DNA of 64,000 nt. Source: Candidatus Eiseniibacteriota bacterium (lineage in GTDB: Bacteria; Orphanbacterota; Orphanbacteria; Orphanbacterales; Orphanbacteraceae). Within the stretch, counting starts at the first letter, position 1, and every line of letters starts with the position of its first letter. The translations under genes and the position numbers were made by a program. The notes under the pieces are model-generated. The model was not told the origin of the DNA and ran no database searches. It saw nothing but the letters and a program-made list of their open reading frames with translations. The DNA lies in assembly GCA_029262235.1 (NCBI GenBank), contig JAJCZU010000007.1, positions 62,001-126,000 on the forward strand. The letters run 5' to 3'. This document shows positions 44,521-53,103 of this stretch, piece by piece.

Positions 44521-45138
44521 TCACATCGGCCGCGCCGCGCCCCAGAATTCATAGCTCGCGAACTTCGGTCCGGGGATATACATCTGTTCCATGTCACGAT
44601 CGCGGAATCCCGCATCGTCCAGTATCGCGGGGATGTCGCGATTCAAATGACAGCCGCCGCCCATGATCTTCCAGAACGGATTCAGAAAATTCTGGAGACG
44701 GCGCACACCGGCATCCGGCGCGACTCCGTGTTCGCAGAACACCAGCTGCCCGCCCGGCTTCAGCAGGCGGCGCACTTCGGCGAGCGCGGGGGCGGCGTCC
44801 GGAATCGTGCACAGCGTGTACGTGATGACCACCGTGTCCGCAATTCCGTTATCGAGCGGGATCGAAGCCGCGACGCCCTCCACGAATGTAACGTCGAGAC
44901 CGGCCCCCGCCCCTTCCTTCTCCGCGATCGACCATGCGCGGCGCGAGGGATCGATGCCCCAGACACGCTTCACCTTCAACCGATCATAGAAGGGGAGGTT
45001 CAGGCCGGAGCCGATTCCGACTTCGACGACATCACCATGCACGTGAGGGATGATCTTGAGGCGCTGCTTTGCGACGGGGCTGACGCCGCACGACCTGTGC
45101 ACGAGATGCGGAAGAATGTAACGGCTGTAGGGTCCCAT
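44521..45138 (-). CDS. Class I SAM-dependent methyltransferase
   Basis: The 205-residue protein has the SAM-binding motif DVVEVGIGSGLNLPFYD, then GIDPSRRA and TVVITYTLCTIPD with LLKPGGQLVFCEHG. This matches small UbiE/METTL7-like methyltransferases. The substrate is unknown. It is not a close match to MenG, which has longer conserved blocks absent here. It is probably co-transcribed with the DUF1572 gene, 32 nt upstream. Confidence 0.85.
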   Translation of the reverse strand: MGPYSRYILPHLVHRSCGVSPVAKQRLKIIPHVHGDVVEVGIGSGLNLPFYDRLKVKRVWGIDPSRRAWSIAEKEGAGAGLDVTFVEGVAASIPLDNGIADTVVITYTLCTIPDAAPALAEVRRLLKPGGQLVFCEHGVAPDAGVRRLQNFLNPFWKIMGGGCHLNRDIPAILDDAGFRDRDMEQMYIPGPKFASYEFWGAARPM

Positions 45139-45170
45139 GAATGCTCGACTCTCGAGTGGGCGGTGGCGGG

Positions 45171-45737
45171 CTACGCTTTCGGTTTGAAGTCGGGCGCCCA
45201 CCAGTCGCCGTACTTCTCGCGCATCTTTGCGTTGTTCTCTTCGCTGCTGCCGGGCGGGACGCTGAGCGACTTCCACTCGTCCGGTCCACGAATCGCGCGG
45301 GCGAGCTGCACGATCTGTCCCGTGTGATACGAAACGTGCAGCACGTTGCGATGAATCGCCTCCCACACGCGGTACGACTGTCCCCGGATCGTGACCGTGC
45401 GATCCAGGTCGGGCGGCTCGAGACGCCCGAGTTCGTCGAGCGCGATCGTCCACCCCTCGTTCCAGTGAGCCGCAATCGTTTCACGCGTTTCCCATGCGTC
45501 GGAAAACTCGCTCTCGCGATCGCGGTCCTTCTTTTCGCCATCGGTCGTCAGGAAGTCGAGCCAGCGCGAACGCAGGTTACGCGCGGTATGTTTCATGATC
45601 ACAGCCACGCTCATCGCAACGCCGCCCGGGCGCGCGAAGATTTCCTCGTCGCCGAGCTGCACGGCGGCGCTGTCAGCCAGGGACTTGTAGTAGCGATACT
45701 GATAGGCGATGTCGTCGAGATAGAGTCGGCCGTCCAC
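45171..45737 (-). CDS. DUF1572/DinB-superfamily protein
   Basis: The 188-residue protein matches DUF1572: IMKHTARNLRSRWLDFLTTDGEK, then WTIALDELGRLEP and NVLHVSYHTGQIVQLAR. The conserved His residues (MKHTA, HVSYH) are likely metal ligands of the DinB fold. Start is put at GTG 45737, which has GGGAG in good position; the frame stays open upstream to 45818. Function is unknown. Confidence 0.82.
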   Translation of the reverse strand: MDGRLYLDDIAYQYRYYKSLADSAAVQLGDEEIFARPGGVAMSVAVIMKHTARNLRSRWLDFLTTDGEKKDRDRESEFSDAWETRETIAAHWNEGWTIALDELGRLEPPDLDRTVTIRGQSYRVWEAIHRNVLHVSYHTGQIVQLARAIRGPDEWKSLSVPPGSSEENNAKMREKYGDWWAPDFKPKA

Positions 45738-45841
45738 AGCGCTCTCCCGGGGCCAATGGAACCACACGACAACTTTACCACAACGGAATCGAGGCCGAAA
45801 AGGGGCGGGGGCGAGCACTGGAAGTCGTGCGGCCCGCAGAC

Positions 45842-45847
45842 TATACT
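45842..45847 (+). promoter_or_regulatory. -10-like element before the MprF-like gene
   Basis: TATACT at 45842-45847 lies 84 nt before the ATG at 45932 and in the divergent interval to the DUF1572 gene. No clear -35 is visible. Confidence 0.35.
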
Positions 45848-45931
45848 GGCCACGTTCGCGCTCGGTGCGCGCCTGGAGCGCACGCCCGGCACGCCGCCGC
45901 CGAGCCCCCCTGTCGTCGTTCCTGGAGACCC

Positions 45932-48475
45932 ATGAAGTTTTGGAGAAAACTACTGCCCCTGGTCGGTCCTCTCGCGCTCTCCGCCGCTCTCTTCATTCTC
46001 TATCGTGAAGTACAGAGCCTGCACCCGCGCGACATCCTCGCCGCCGTGCGCGCCGTTTCCTCCGACAAAGTGCTCACGGCGATCGGCTTCACGGCGCTCA
46101 GCTATCTCATGCTCGGGCTCAGCGACCTGCTTGCCGTGCGTTATGCCGGACTCGACCTGCCCGCCCGCAAAGTCATCCCGGCTGCTTTCACGGCGTTCGC
46201 GTTCAGCAACAGCGCGGGCAATCCGATTCTGACGGCGACCCCGCTTCGATTCCGTCTCTACTCGTCGATGGGGGCCGACGCGGACGGGCTGGCGCGCATC
46301 GTCACGTTCGGATATCTGACAACGTGGATCGGGATCTTCATCGCCGGCGGGGCGGCTTTCGTATGGGACGCGCCGCCCCTGCCCGCCTCGATTCCGCTGT
46401 TCGAAACCGCGCGCATTCCCGGCGCCCTGTTTCTCGCGATCGGACTCGCGTGGATCGCCATTGCATCGGTACGATCGACACCGATCCGATTCCGGAGCTG
46501 GAGCTTCCCCGTACCGGGCCTCCGCCTGTCGCTCGCGCAGGTCGTCGTGTCGGCCGCCGACTGGATCGCATCGGCCCTCGTACTCTGGGTTCTGCTCCCC
46601 GACGACATACGAATCGCGTTCGTGCCTTTTCTCGGCGTGTTCTTCCTGGGACAGGTCTTCGGCATTGCCAGTCAGGTCCCCGGCGGTTTCGGCGTCTTCG
46701 AAACCGTGGTCGGACTCTCCATTACAACGACGGGCAATGCTCCCGCAGTATTCGGATCGCTTCTCCTCTTTCGTTTCATCTACTACGTCTTTCCGCTCAT
46801 TGGCGCGACGGCGTTACTCGGCCTGCATGAGTACTCGCGCCGGAAAGAAGTCATCGGCCGTGTCGGGCGGCAACTCGGCGACTGGGTCTCCGAGGCCGTC
46901 CCGCAGGTACTCGGATTTCTCGTATTTGCGGCCGGCGCTTTTCTACTCCTGTCCGGATCGCTGCCTTCGGTGCAATGGCACGCCCGTCTGTTCGGCCTGT
47001 CGAATGCTCCGTTCGTCGAGATCTCTCACTTCGCGGGCAGCATTCTCGGCATGGGTCTCATTCTTCTGGCACGCGGCCTGCAGCGCCGCGCCGACTCCGC
47101 GTGGACCGGAGCGCTCGTGCTGCTTGCAACAGGAACTCTCGTCACCCTGCTCCGCTCGCAGTTCGCGCACGCCGCGCTTCTCGCGCTGCTGCTTCTTCTC
47201 CTGCTCCCAAGCAGAAGGCAGTTCTATCGCCCCACCGCGTTGACGGCCGTATCGTGGACGCCCGGCTGGATCGCGCTCGTTCTGACCTCGCTTCTCGGGG
47301 CCGCGATCGTGCTGCTCTTTTCGTTTCGACGTCTCGAATACTCCGGCGATCTCTGGTGGCGGTTCGCGCTGAACGAGGAAGCCCCGCGTGCCATGCGCGC
47401 GATCGTCGGCGCGTCCGTGGTCGCCAGCGCGTTCACAATCGCGCGCCTGCTCCGGCCGAACACCCCGCCGCCGCCGCTCGGTACGGCTGAAGATATCGAA
47501 GCGGCCTGGAAGATCGTGCAGGCGAGCCCCGACTCGAGCGCGCACCTCGCCCTGCTCGGCGACAAGCGCTTTCTATTCAACGATGAGAGAACGGCGTTTC
47601 TGATGTACGGCGTTCGTGGCCGTGCCTGGGTAGCGATGGGCGATCCGCAAGGTCCTCTCGTCGAACGCACCGAGCTTGCCTGGAAGTTCCGCGAACTGGT
47701 CGACCGGAACGGCGGGATCCCCGCTTTCTATGAAGTCGGTGCCACGAATCTCGGTCTCTATGTCGACCTCGGTCTCACGCTTCACAGCATCGGCGAAAGC
47801 GCACGCGTTCCGCTCGCGACGTTTTCGATGCAGGGGGGGGACCGCGCCGCCCTGCGCAAGACACTGCGGCGCCTCGAAGAGCGTGAGGGTTGTTCGTTCG
47901 CGGTGCTGGCGCCGGAAGAAGTGCTTTCTGTCATGCCGCGTCTGCGTGCGATCTCCGACGACTGGCTCACCGAGAAGAAGGGAAAAGAGAAGAGCTTCTC
48001 CCTCGGTTCGTTTCGTGAAGATTATCTCGCACGGTTTCCGGTCGGGATCGTGAAGCGGAACGACGAAATCATCGCATTCGCGGATCTCTGGCAGAGTGGC
48101 GGCAAAGCGGAGCTCTCTCCCGACCTCATGCGCTATGCGAGCAACGCCCCCGACAGCACGATGGAGTATCTGTTCATTCGACTCATCCTCTGGGCGCAGG
48201 AACAGGGATACGCGTGGTTCAATCTCGGCATGGCGCCGCTCTCCGGTCTCGAGAATCATGACCTCGCGCCGATTTCGCACCGGGTGGGCGATCTCGTTTA
48301 CCGGCACGGAGAAGCGTTCTACAACTTTCAGGGCCTGCGACGCTACAAGCAGAAGTTCGATCCCGTCTGGGAGTCGCGCTACATCGCCTGCCCGGGCAGC
48401 TTTGCGCTTCCGCGGGTGCTGCTCGGCGTGACGGCGCTCGTCGGCGGCGGCATTCAGGGCGTGATCCGGAAATAG
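45932..48475 (+). CDS. MprF-like phosphatidylglycerol aminoacyltransferase/flippase
   Basis: The 847-residue protein has an N-terminal flippase part of about 14 membrane helices (1-530), with FSNSAGNPILTATPLRFRLYS and SQVPGGFGVFETV typical of the UPF0104/MprF family. The soluble C-terminal part (about 545-847) is a DUF2156 transferase domain with ISDDWLTEKKGKEKSFSLGSF and YKQKFDPVWESRYIA. Such proteins attach Lys or Ala to phosphatidylglycerol and flip it, lowering surface charge. The amino acid is not predictable. TGGAG precedes the ATG. Confidence 0.88.
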   Translation: MKFWRKLLPLVGPLALSAALFILYREVQSLHPRDILAAVRAVSSDKVLTAIGFTALSYLMLGLSDLLAVRYAGLDLPARKVIPAAFTAFAFSNSAGNPILTATPLRFRLYSSMGADADGLARIVTFGYLTTWIGIFIAGGAAFVWDAPPLPASIPLFETARIPGALFLAIGLAWIAIASVRSTPIRFRSWSFPVPGLRLSLAQVVVSAADWIASALVLWVLLPDDIRIAFVPFLGVFFLGQVFGIASQVPGGFGVFETVVGLSITTTGNAPAVFGSLLLFRFIYYVFPLIGATALLGLHEYSRRKEVIGRVGRQLGDWVSEAVPQVLGFLVFAAGAFLLLSGSLPSVQWHARLFGLSNAPFVEISHFAGSILGMGLILLARGLQRRADSAWTGALVLLATGTLVTLLRSQFAHAALLALLLLLLLPSRRQFYRPTALTAVSWTPGWIALVLTSLLGAAIVLLFSFRRLEYSGDLWWRFALNEEAPRAMRAIVGASVVASAFTIARLLRPNTPPPPLGTAEDIEAAWKIVQASPDSSAHLALLGDKRFLFNDERTAFLMYGVRGRAWVAMGDPQGPLVERTELAWKFRELVDRNGGIPAFYEVGATNLGLYVDLGLTLHSIGESARVPLATFSMQGGDRAALRKTLRRLEEREGCSFAVLAPEEVLSVMPRLRAISDDWLTEKKGKEKSFSLGSFREDYLARFPVGIVKRNDEIIAFADLWQSGGKAELSPDLMRYASNAPDSTMEYLFIRLILWAQEQGYAWFNLGMAPLSGLENHDLAPISHRVGDLVYRHGEAFYNFQGLRRYKQKFDPVWESRYIACPGSFALPRVLLGVTALVGGGIQGVIRK

Positions 48476-48489
48476 CCGGACACGCAATA

Positions 48490-48543
48490 GGGGTATTCGG
48501 CGCAACAAAATACCCCCTTTTTGATTGCAATACCCCCATTTTT
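48490..48543 (+). promoter_or_regulatory. Repeated operator-like motif before the Fic gene
   Basis: AATACCCCC with a following T-run occurs at 48509-48522 and 48529-48543, 20 nt apart, about two helical turns. An inverted half-site GGGGTATT is at 48490-48497. The region is AT-rich compared with the surroundings and ends 18 nt before the Fic start, so it may hold an operator and promoter. Confidence 0.5.
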
Positions 48544-48560
48544 CGACGTAGAGTCAGACC

Positions 48561-49598
48561 ATGCATTCACTGACAGCCGCCAAACGTGATTCGATCCTGC
48601 TCACGCAAAGGCAGGCATCGGCGCTCCGGGCGCTCGGGGAGGCGCGCGGGCGCCAGGAGCTCTACACGCACCAGCGCGCCGAAACGCTCGCGGCGCTCCG
48701 CACCCTCGCGCGAATCGAATCGACCGAAGCGTCGAACAGGCTCGAGGGAATTACGGCGCCCGCCTCACGCGTGAAGGGGATCGTGACCGGCGACGCGACA
48801 CCGCGCAACCGGTCCGAAGAGGCGATCGCCGGATATCGCGACGCGCTCAGGCTCATTCACGAGTCGTACGACGAGCTCGCTGTAAGCGAAGACGTGATTT
48901 GCGAGCTGCACCGCTTGATTCATGCGTATCAACCCGAAGCCGGCGGCGACTACAAATCCGCGGACAACACGATTCGCGAATGGCGCGCCGACGGCAGCGT
49001 GCGCGTGCGCTTCACGCCCGTGAGCGCGACCGAAACGCCCGCCATGATGCGCGCGACGCTCGACGCGTATCACGAGGCCGACCGGGACGGCTTCGAACCC
49101 CTGCTCGCCATTCCGTTGCTCGCGCTCGACTTTCTCTGCGTGCATCCGTTCGCCGACGGGAACGGCCGCGTGTCGCGACTCCTTGCGCTGCTCGCGCTCT
49201 ATCAGGCCGGGTACGAAGTGGGGCGCTACATCAGCATGGAACGCGTGTTCTGGGAGTCGCGCGAAACATATTACGAGGCGCTCGAGAAGAGCTCGCACGG
49301 ATGGCACGAGGGCACGCACGACATCATGCCGTGGCTCTCGTACTTCTGGGGCGTGCTGACGCGCGGGTACGGCGAGTTCGAAACGCGGGTCGGCGCGGCC
49401 GAGGGTCGCGGACACAAGTCGGAACGCGTGCGCGCCGCGATCGAACGCCAGGTCGCGCCGTTCAAGATGGCCGACATCGAACGCGAATGCCCGGACGTGA
49501 GCCGCGCCACGATACGGAAAGTGTTTCGCGAAATGAAATCCGCGGGCGCGATCGACGTAACGGGCCGCGGTCCGGGCGCGCGCTGGAAGCGGGAGTGA
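48561..49598 (+). CDS. Fic-domain protein with N-terminal inhibitory motif and C-terminal winged helix
   Basis: The 345-residue protein has the Fic active-site motif HPFADGNGR (about 195-203), with the catalytic His. The inhibitory motif S/TxxxEG is at 58-63 (SNRLEG), which marks class II Fic proteins that hold their own AMPylation in check. The last 70 residues look like a winged-helix domain (KMADIERECPDVSRATIRKVF). It is likely an AMP transferase or de-AMPylase that also binds DNA and may act on the operator repeats before it. Confidence 0.92.
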   Translation: MHSLTAAKRDSILLTQRQASALRALGEARGRQELYTHQRAETLAALRTLARIESTEASNRLEGITAPASRVKGIVTGDATPRNRSEEAIAGYRDALRLIHESYDELAVSEDVICELHRLIHAYQPEAGGDYKSADNTIREWRADGSVRVRFTPVSATETPAMMRATLDAYHEADRDGFEPLLAIPLLALDFLCVHPFADGNGRVSRLLALLALYQAGYEVGRYISMERVFWESRETYYEALEKSSHGWHEGTHDIMPWLSYFWGVLTRGYGEFETRVGAAEGRGHKSERVRAAIERQVAPFKMADIERECPDVSRATIRKVFREMKSAGAIDVTGRGPGARWKRE

Positions 49599-49607
49599 GA
49601 ACGAAAA

Positions 49608-49639
49608 CGGGGCCGAACAACACGTGTTGCCCGGCCCCG
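49608..49639 (-). terminator. Terminator between the convergent Fic and barrel genes
   Basis: CGGGGCCG (49608-49615) pairs with CGGCCCCG (49632-49639) around the palindrome CAACACGTGTTG. On the minus strand it is followed by TTTTCGTT, so it best serves the barrel gene that ends at 49686. Confidence 0.7.
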
Positions 49640-49685
49640 AAAGGTTGCCGTGTCAATCGAGGGCACGCCCGCCCGGTCAGCAGCT

Positions 49686-50729
49686 CTAGATTCCGACCCT
49701 CACCATCACGCCCACTCCCTGCTCGAACGCGTCTTCTTCATCCGCAAGCAGGCGCTGTGAAACCGGAATGCGCACGTCCACGCCAAGCGCCACGCCCCGG
49801 AGATTGTAGCTCGCGCCGAACATCACACTGTGCGAAATGAGCCCGGAGTTCTTGTCGCGCTCGCCATCCCATGCAGACGGCCCCTGGCGAAAGAACAGAT
49901 AGTTCGCGCGGAAACCGACCGGACCGACGGCGCGTGACACGCCCGTCATTGCCGTGATCTCGCGCGAACCGCGATACGCCTTGTCGTTTTCGTAGACAGG
50001 GAGTCGCGCGGAAACGAAACTGTTCGCAGTCACGCCCGCCATGACAGCCGTCGAATACAGCAGCTCGGCGATCGGATCGAACGTCCCGGTACCGAACTGA
50101 ATATGCAGGTGCTCCTTACCGGCTTCGCCCAGTTCCCACGGGTTGTGTTCGGTCTGGCCGACGGGAATCGTGGTCCCGATACCGAAACGAACCCTGTCGT
50201 GCTCGCGAACGACTCCCGAGAACGCGGTCTGCGCCAGGAGCGACAGGTCCGAAAACCCCGTGTACGTTTCATCCCGGTGGTGAATGTCGCCATTCCGCTG
50301 CATCGCCGCGATCTCTTCGGGCGTCGCATCGTCAATGGGATTAATCGTAACCGACTGATCTTTCCGTTCGTACGGCACACGAAGCGCTGCCTGCCAGCGA
50401 TCCGTTACACCGTAGCGCGCTTCGACCTCGACGCGCGACAGGTCGATCGTGATGTCGTGACGGTGCAGCGGCACATTCACGAGTTCGCCGCCCGGGGTCA
50501 GCCCCTTGCGCTCGTCGTGCCCGCCTTCGAGATCGAACGTCTGCGCCACATTCAGGCGCACTTCCCACTCATTTTTTTCGATGGAGACCGAACCGGCCCC
50601 CCAATCCTCGGTTCGAGGAACGCTGGGATTGCTTCAAGCGGGTCATTGGGCGAACAGGTCGGGACTGCTCAGAATCAGCATGCCGAGCGCGAGGGTCAGG
50701 CCCGTCGCGAGACGTGGGAAGTTCCTCAA
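49686..50729 (-). CDS. Outer-membrane barrel protein with two in-frame UGA codons (possible selenoprotein)
   Basis: A TTG (50727-50729) overlapping the upstream stop begins a textbook signal peptide (MRNFPRLATGLTLALG, cleaved near LFAQ). The same frame then meets UGA at codon 29 (50643-50645) and at codon 32 (50634-50636), then stays open for 315 codons to 49686. The open part reads SNPSVPRTEDWGAG and continues as alternating beta-strands up to VGVMVRVGI, like metal- or phenol-type outer-membrane transporters. The UGAs have CxxC spacing (U-P-A-U). Readthrough as selenocysteine, a pseudogene, or an independent start near GTG 50561 are all possible; only the last lacks a signal peptide. Confidence 0.6.
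50600..50627 (-). other. SECIS-like hairpin downstream of the UGA pair
   Basis: On the minus strand TCCTCG and CGAGGA pair around a three-base loop, and CCCA with TGGG extends the stem beyond a small internal loop. The loop lies about 21 nt after the second UGA and 30 nt after the first, within the range known for bacterial SECIS elements. The tiny AAC loop lacks the usual exposed G. Confidence 0.3.
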
Positions 50730-51430
50730 CTCTTCGCCCCTTTCGCATCCGCGCGCGCGATCACCTCGCGCACTTTGTCGATGTAGTTCCCTTTTACTTC
50801 GCCGAGCAGCTTGCCGTCCGGGCCGAAAATGCGCACGAACGGAAGCCCCGAGATCTGGAAATCCTTCGTCGCCTGCTTCGAGGCGTCCGACTTCCAGTCG
50901 ACGAGGTCGACCTTGCGAATCACGAGACGATCGTCTTCCAGGAGCAGCCGTTCGATCTTCGGCGTCAGGATCTTGCACGGCTTGCACCAGTCGGCGTAGT
51001 AATCGACGATCGTGATCTTGCCTTCGGGCATGTGCTTTTTCACGTTGACCTTTTCGCCGGTCGAAATGGTCTGGATGTCGAGGCCCGTGCGCTCCGCTTC
51101 CGTAAGCGGCAGAATCAGCGTCTCGCCGGGAAAGAGCAGTTCGTAGCCGCCGATGGCAAGCGCCTGCTTCAGCGCGTCGCGGTCGATCGCGTCGGGGCCT
51201 TCGAACGAACCCCCGCTTTCCGCGAATTTGACGACAGGGTTCGCGACCCCGTCGACGCTTTCGAACAGCTTCACTGCCTTCGGCTCACACGCTTCGCAAT
51301 CCATGCCATACAGCTTGAACTCATAGACCGCGGCGGTCGCAGCGGCCGGAAGCAGCAGTGCAGCGCAGAGAGCCAGCGCAGTTACTGCCCTGCACGTCGG
51401 GATGATGGTATCGAGCAGACTTCTATTCAT
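50726..51430 (-). CDS. Exported thioredoxin-like protein with N-terminal HMA-like domain
   Basis: The 234-residue protein has a signal peptide (1-33). An HMA-like segment follows with YGMDCEACEPKAVKLFESVDGV, where the CxxC could bind a soft metal. Residues about 125-225 are a thioredoxin domain with active site DWCKPCK and cis-Pro in SGLPFV. It may transfer metal or disulfides in the periplasm. The start ATG at 51430 has AAAAGGA. Its stop overlaps the TTG of the barrel gene (TTGA), tying the two in translation. Confidence 0.88.
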   Translation of the reverse strand: MNRSLLDTIIPTCRAVTALALCAALLLPAAATAAVYEFKLYGMDCEACEPKAVKLFESVDGVANPVVKFAESGGSFEGPDAIDRDALKQALAIGGYELLFPGETLILPLTEAERTGLDIQTISTGEKVNVKKHMPEGKITIVDYYADWCKPCKILTPKIERLLLEDDRLVIRKVDLVDWKSDASKQATKDFQISGLPFVRIFGPDGKLLGEVKGNYIDKVREVIARADAKGAKS

Positions 51431-51512
51431 GGTTCCTTTTCCAGTCGAACGAGTAGATATGGAGATTCGAGGCGTGGTTTCGCCTCGAAGAACGGACACG
51501 GTCAGTGGGAAA

Positions 51513-51974
51513 TCAGCGCAGAAAAACGGAGTAAAGCAGATGCGTCGGCGGTGACGGATGGTCCGTCTCCCGCGTCGCGGAGTTCGCAAGGACGCCAGGC
51601 CTGGGCGGGGGCGCAATGGCAAGAACGCTCGCATGAAGCGAACCTGCCAGGCCGGGCGCGCCGGACAATCCCGCCAGGTCGTGCGCCGGCGCCGAAGACT
51701 TCGCGGCTTTCCCGATGGTCCGGTCGATCGCGGGAAGAACGGCATAGCGCGAAGCCTCGCCGATCGCGGCCATCAGACAGCAGTCGCCGATGGCGTCCTC
51801 GCAGTTCGCGCTCGTCTTTTCCCCCGCGCAGCAATCGTCGGCAGGCGCCTCCGCCGGACCGCAGCATGCGCAGGCCGCAATCGAGGCCGAGGTCGAAGCC
51901 GGGCACGCGAGCGCCCATACGACCACGAGCACGAGCCACGACGCAAACCATCGATTGTCGCGAGAAAGACGCAA
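51513..51974 (-). CDS. Small Cys-rich secreted or membrane protein
   Basis: The product has 153 residues if started at TTG 51974, with GAAGGAG 6 nt before it. It has a hydrophobic N-terminus (SWLVLVVVWALACPAS) followed by a Cys-rich cluster (ACACCGPAEAPADDCCAG, then NCEDAIGDCC). The C-terminus ends in SPPTHLLYSVFLR. It resembles small proteins found next to metal-efflux genes, but no family is certain. It heads an operon with the thioredoxin/HMA and barrel genes, 82 nt apart. Confidence 0.65.
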   Translation of the reverse strand: MRLSRDNRWFASWLVLVVVWALACPASTSASIAACACCGPAEAPADDCCAGEKTSANCEDAIGDCCLMAAIGEASRYAVLPAIDRTIGKAAKSSAPAHDLAGLSGAPGLAGSLHASVLAIAPPPRPGVLANSATRETDHPSPPTHLLYSVFLR

Positions 51975-52081
51975 ATCGGCTCCTTCGGTCGGTAGCGGGA
52001 TCCCTTCAGTCACCCTGCTCCCCAAGGATCGGTTCCCCGGACTCTCCAGTTGAGTCCGCACGTGGGTTCCGATATTCTGCT

Positions 52082-52094
52082 TACTATTATAGTA
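52082..52094. promoter_or_regulatory. Palindromic bidirectional -10 region
   Basis: TACTATTATAGTA gives TATAAT on the minus strand (plus 52086-52091) toward the Cys-rich gene and TATAGT on the plus strand (52088-52093) toward the lipoprotein gene. The extended palindrome GCT-ACTAT-ATAGT-AGC is nearly perfect. Confidence 0.5.
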
Positions 52095-52160
52095 GCAGAG
52101 GACAGGCGCCGCTCCATCCGGGAATTGTCCTCGTTCCGACACCACCAGGGGGAGACCCAG

Positions 52161-53066
52161 ATGAAACGATTAATCCTGCTTCCCGCGCTTTTGCTCGTTC
52201 TTCTCATGCAGGGCTGCGTCGACTACAACGAGTGGCTCACCTTGAACAAGGACGGATCGGGCACCATCAAGATGCGCGTCGCGATCGACGAAGAGCTGCG
52301 AGCCCAGATGAAATCGGCAATGGAACAGTTCTCCTCGAGTCTGGGCGACGCCATGGACATGCCCGATCCGATGGCCGGGATGAACGAGAAGGACATCAAG
52401 ACAAAGCTGGCCACGCGCAAGTCCGGCGCCAAACTCAAATCGTTCTCGCATAAGTCGAGCGGCGGAGACGAAGTCACCGAAATGGAGTTCTCGTTCCAGA
52501 GCATGGCCGATTTCGAGGACATGGCATACGCGCTCGACAGCGAAGGCGACGGTGACGTTTCCGTCCCCTTCACCTACGCCAAGGGGAGCGACGGCCTCTG
52601 GGTCTACACGCGCGACCTCGACCCGGAGACGATGTCTTCGGGTGCGGGCATGCCGGAATATGCGGGCATGGACGCGGGGATGTCCGGGGGTTCGAGCGCC
52701 CCTAAGGGAATGCCCGAGGGCATGCCGAAGATCCCGGGCCTGGGTGACTTCGATCCGTCGAAGCTTGCCAGCATGTCCGAGGAAGAGCGCGAAGCGGCCA
52801 TGAAGAAAATGATGGAAGACCTCCAGGGCGGTCTCAAGGATCTCGAGAAGAATATGGGCAACCTGGAAAAGCAGGCGGGGTCGCTCGAGGCCACCATGGA
52901 ACAGTCGATGGAAGGGCGATCCATGCGCTTCGAGGTCACGTTCCCCGGCAAGATCGTCGAGTCGAACGCGACGAAGGTCAATGGAAGCACCGCGATCTGG
53001 GAGTTTCCTCTGAACGACATGAAAGACGGCACCATCGACAACTTCTCCGCGAAAGTGAAGCAATAA
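52161..53066 (+). CDS. LppM-like lipoprotein
   Basis: The 301-residue protein has a lipoprotein signal peptide with Cys19 (LLVLLMQGC). The N-terminal domain (VDYNEWLTLNKDGSGTIKMRV) resembles LppM/DUF3153-like lipoproteins. A Met/Gly/Pro-rich stretch (about 155-205) and a coiled-coil of Glu, Met and Lys (about 210-265) follow. Function is unknown. GGGGGAG lies before the ATG. It is divergent from the Cys-rich operon. Confidence 0.8.
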   Translation: MKRLILLPALLLVLLMQGCVDYNEWLTLNKDGSGTIKMRVAIDEELRAQMKSAMEQFSSSLGDAMDMPDPMAGMNEKDIKTKLATRKSGAKLKSFSHKSSGGDEVTEMEFSFQSMADFEDMAYALDSEGDGDVSVPFTYAKGSDGLWVYTRDLDPETMSSGAGMPEYAGMDAGMSGGSSAPKGMPEGMPKIPGLGDFDPSKLASMSEEEREAAMKKMMEDLQGGLKDLEKNMGNLEKQAGSLEATMEQSMEGRSMRFEVTFPGKIVESNATKVNGSTAIWEFPLNDMKDGTIDNFSAKVKQ

Positions 53067-53103
53067 CAGTCGCGCACGCACGGGGCGCGGCCGGACACAC
53101 GGA

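Noticed and set aside
44521-45138. Methyltransferase as the missing MenG
   Set aside because: Only general SAM-binding motifs are present; it lies away from the men operon on the other strand.
51975-52081. Glycine-riboswitch-like fragment (GGAGAG, then CCGAAGGAGC) in the leader of the Cys-rich gene
   Set aside because: The second conserved helix and the CUCUCAGG part are missing, and the GAAGGAG is better explained as the ribosome site of the TTG start.
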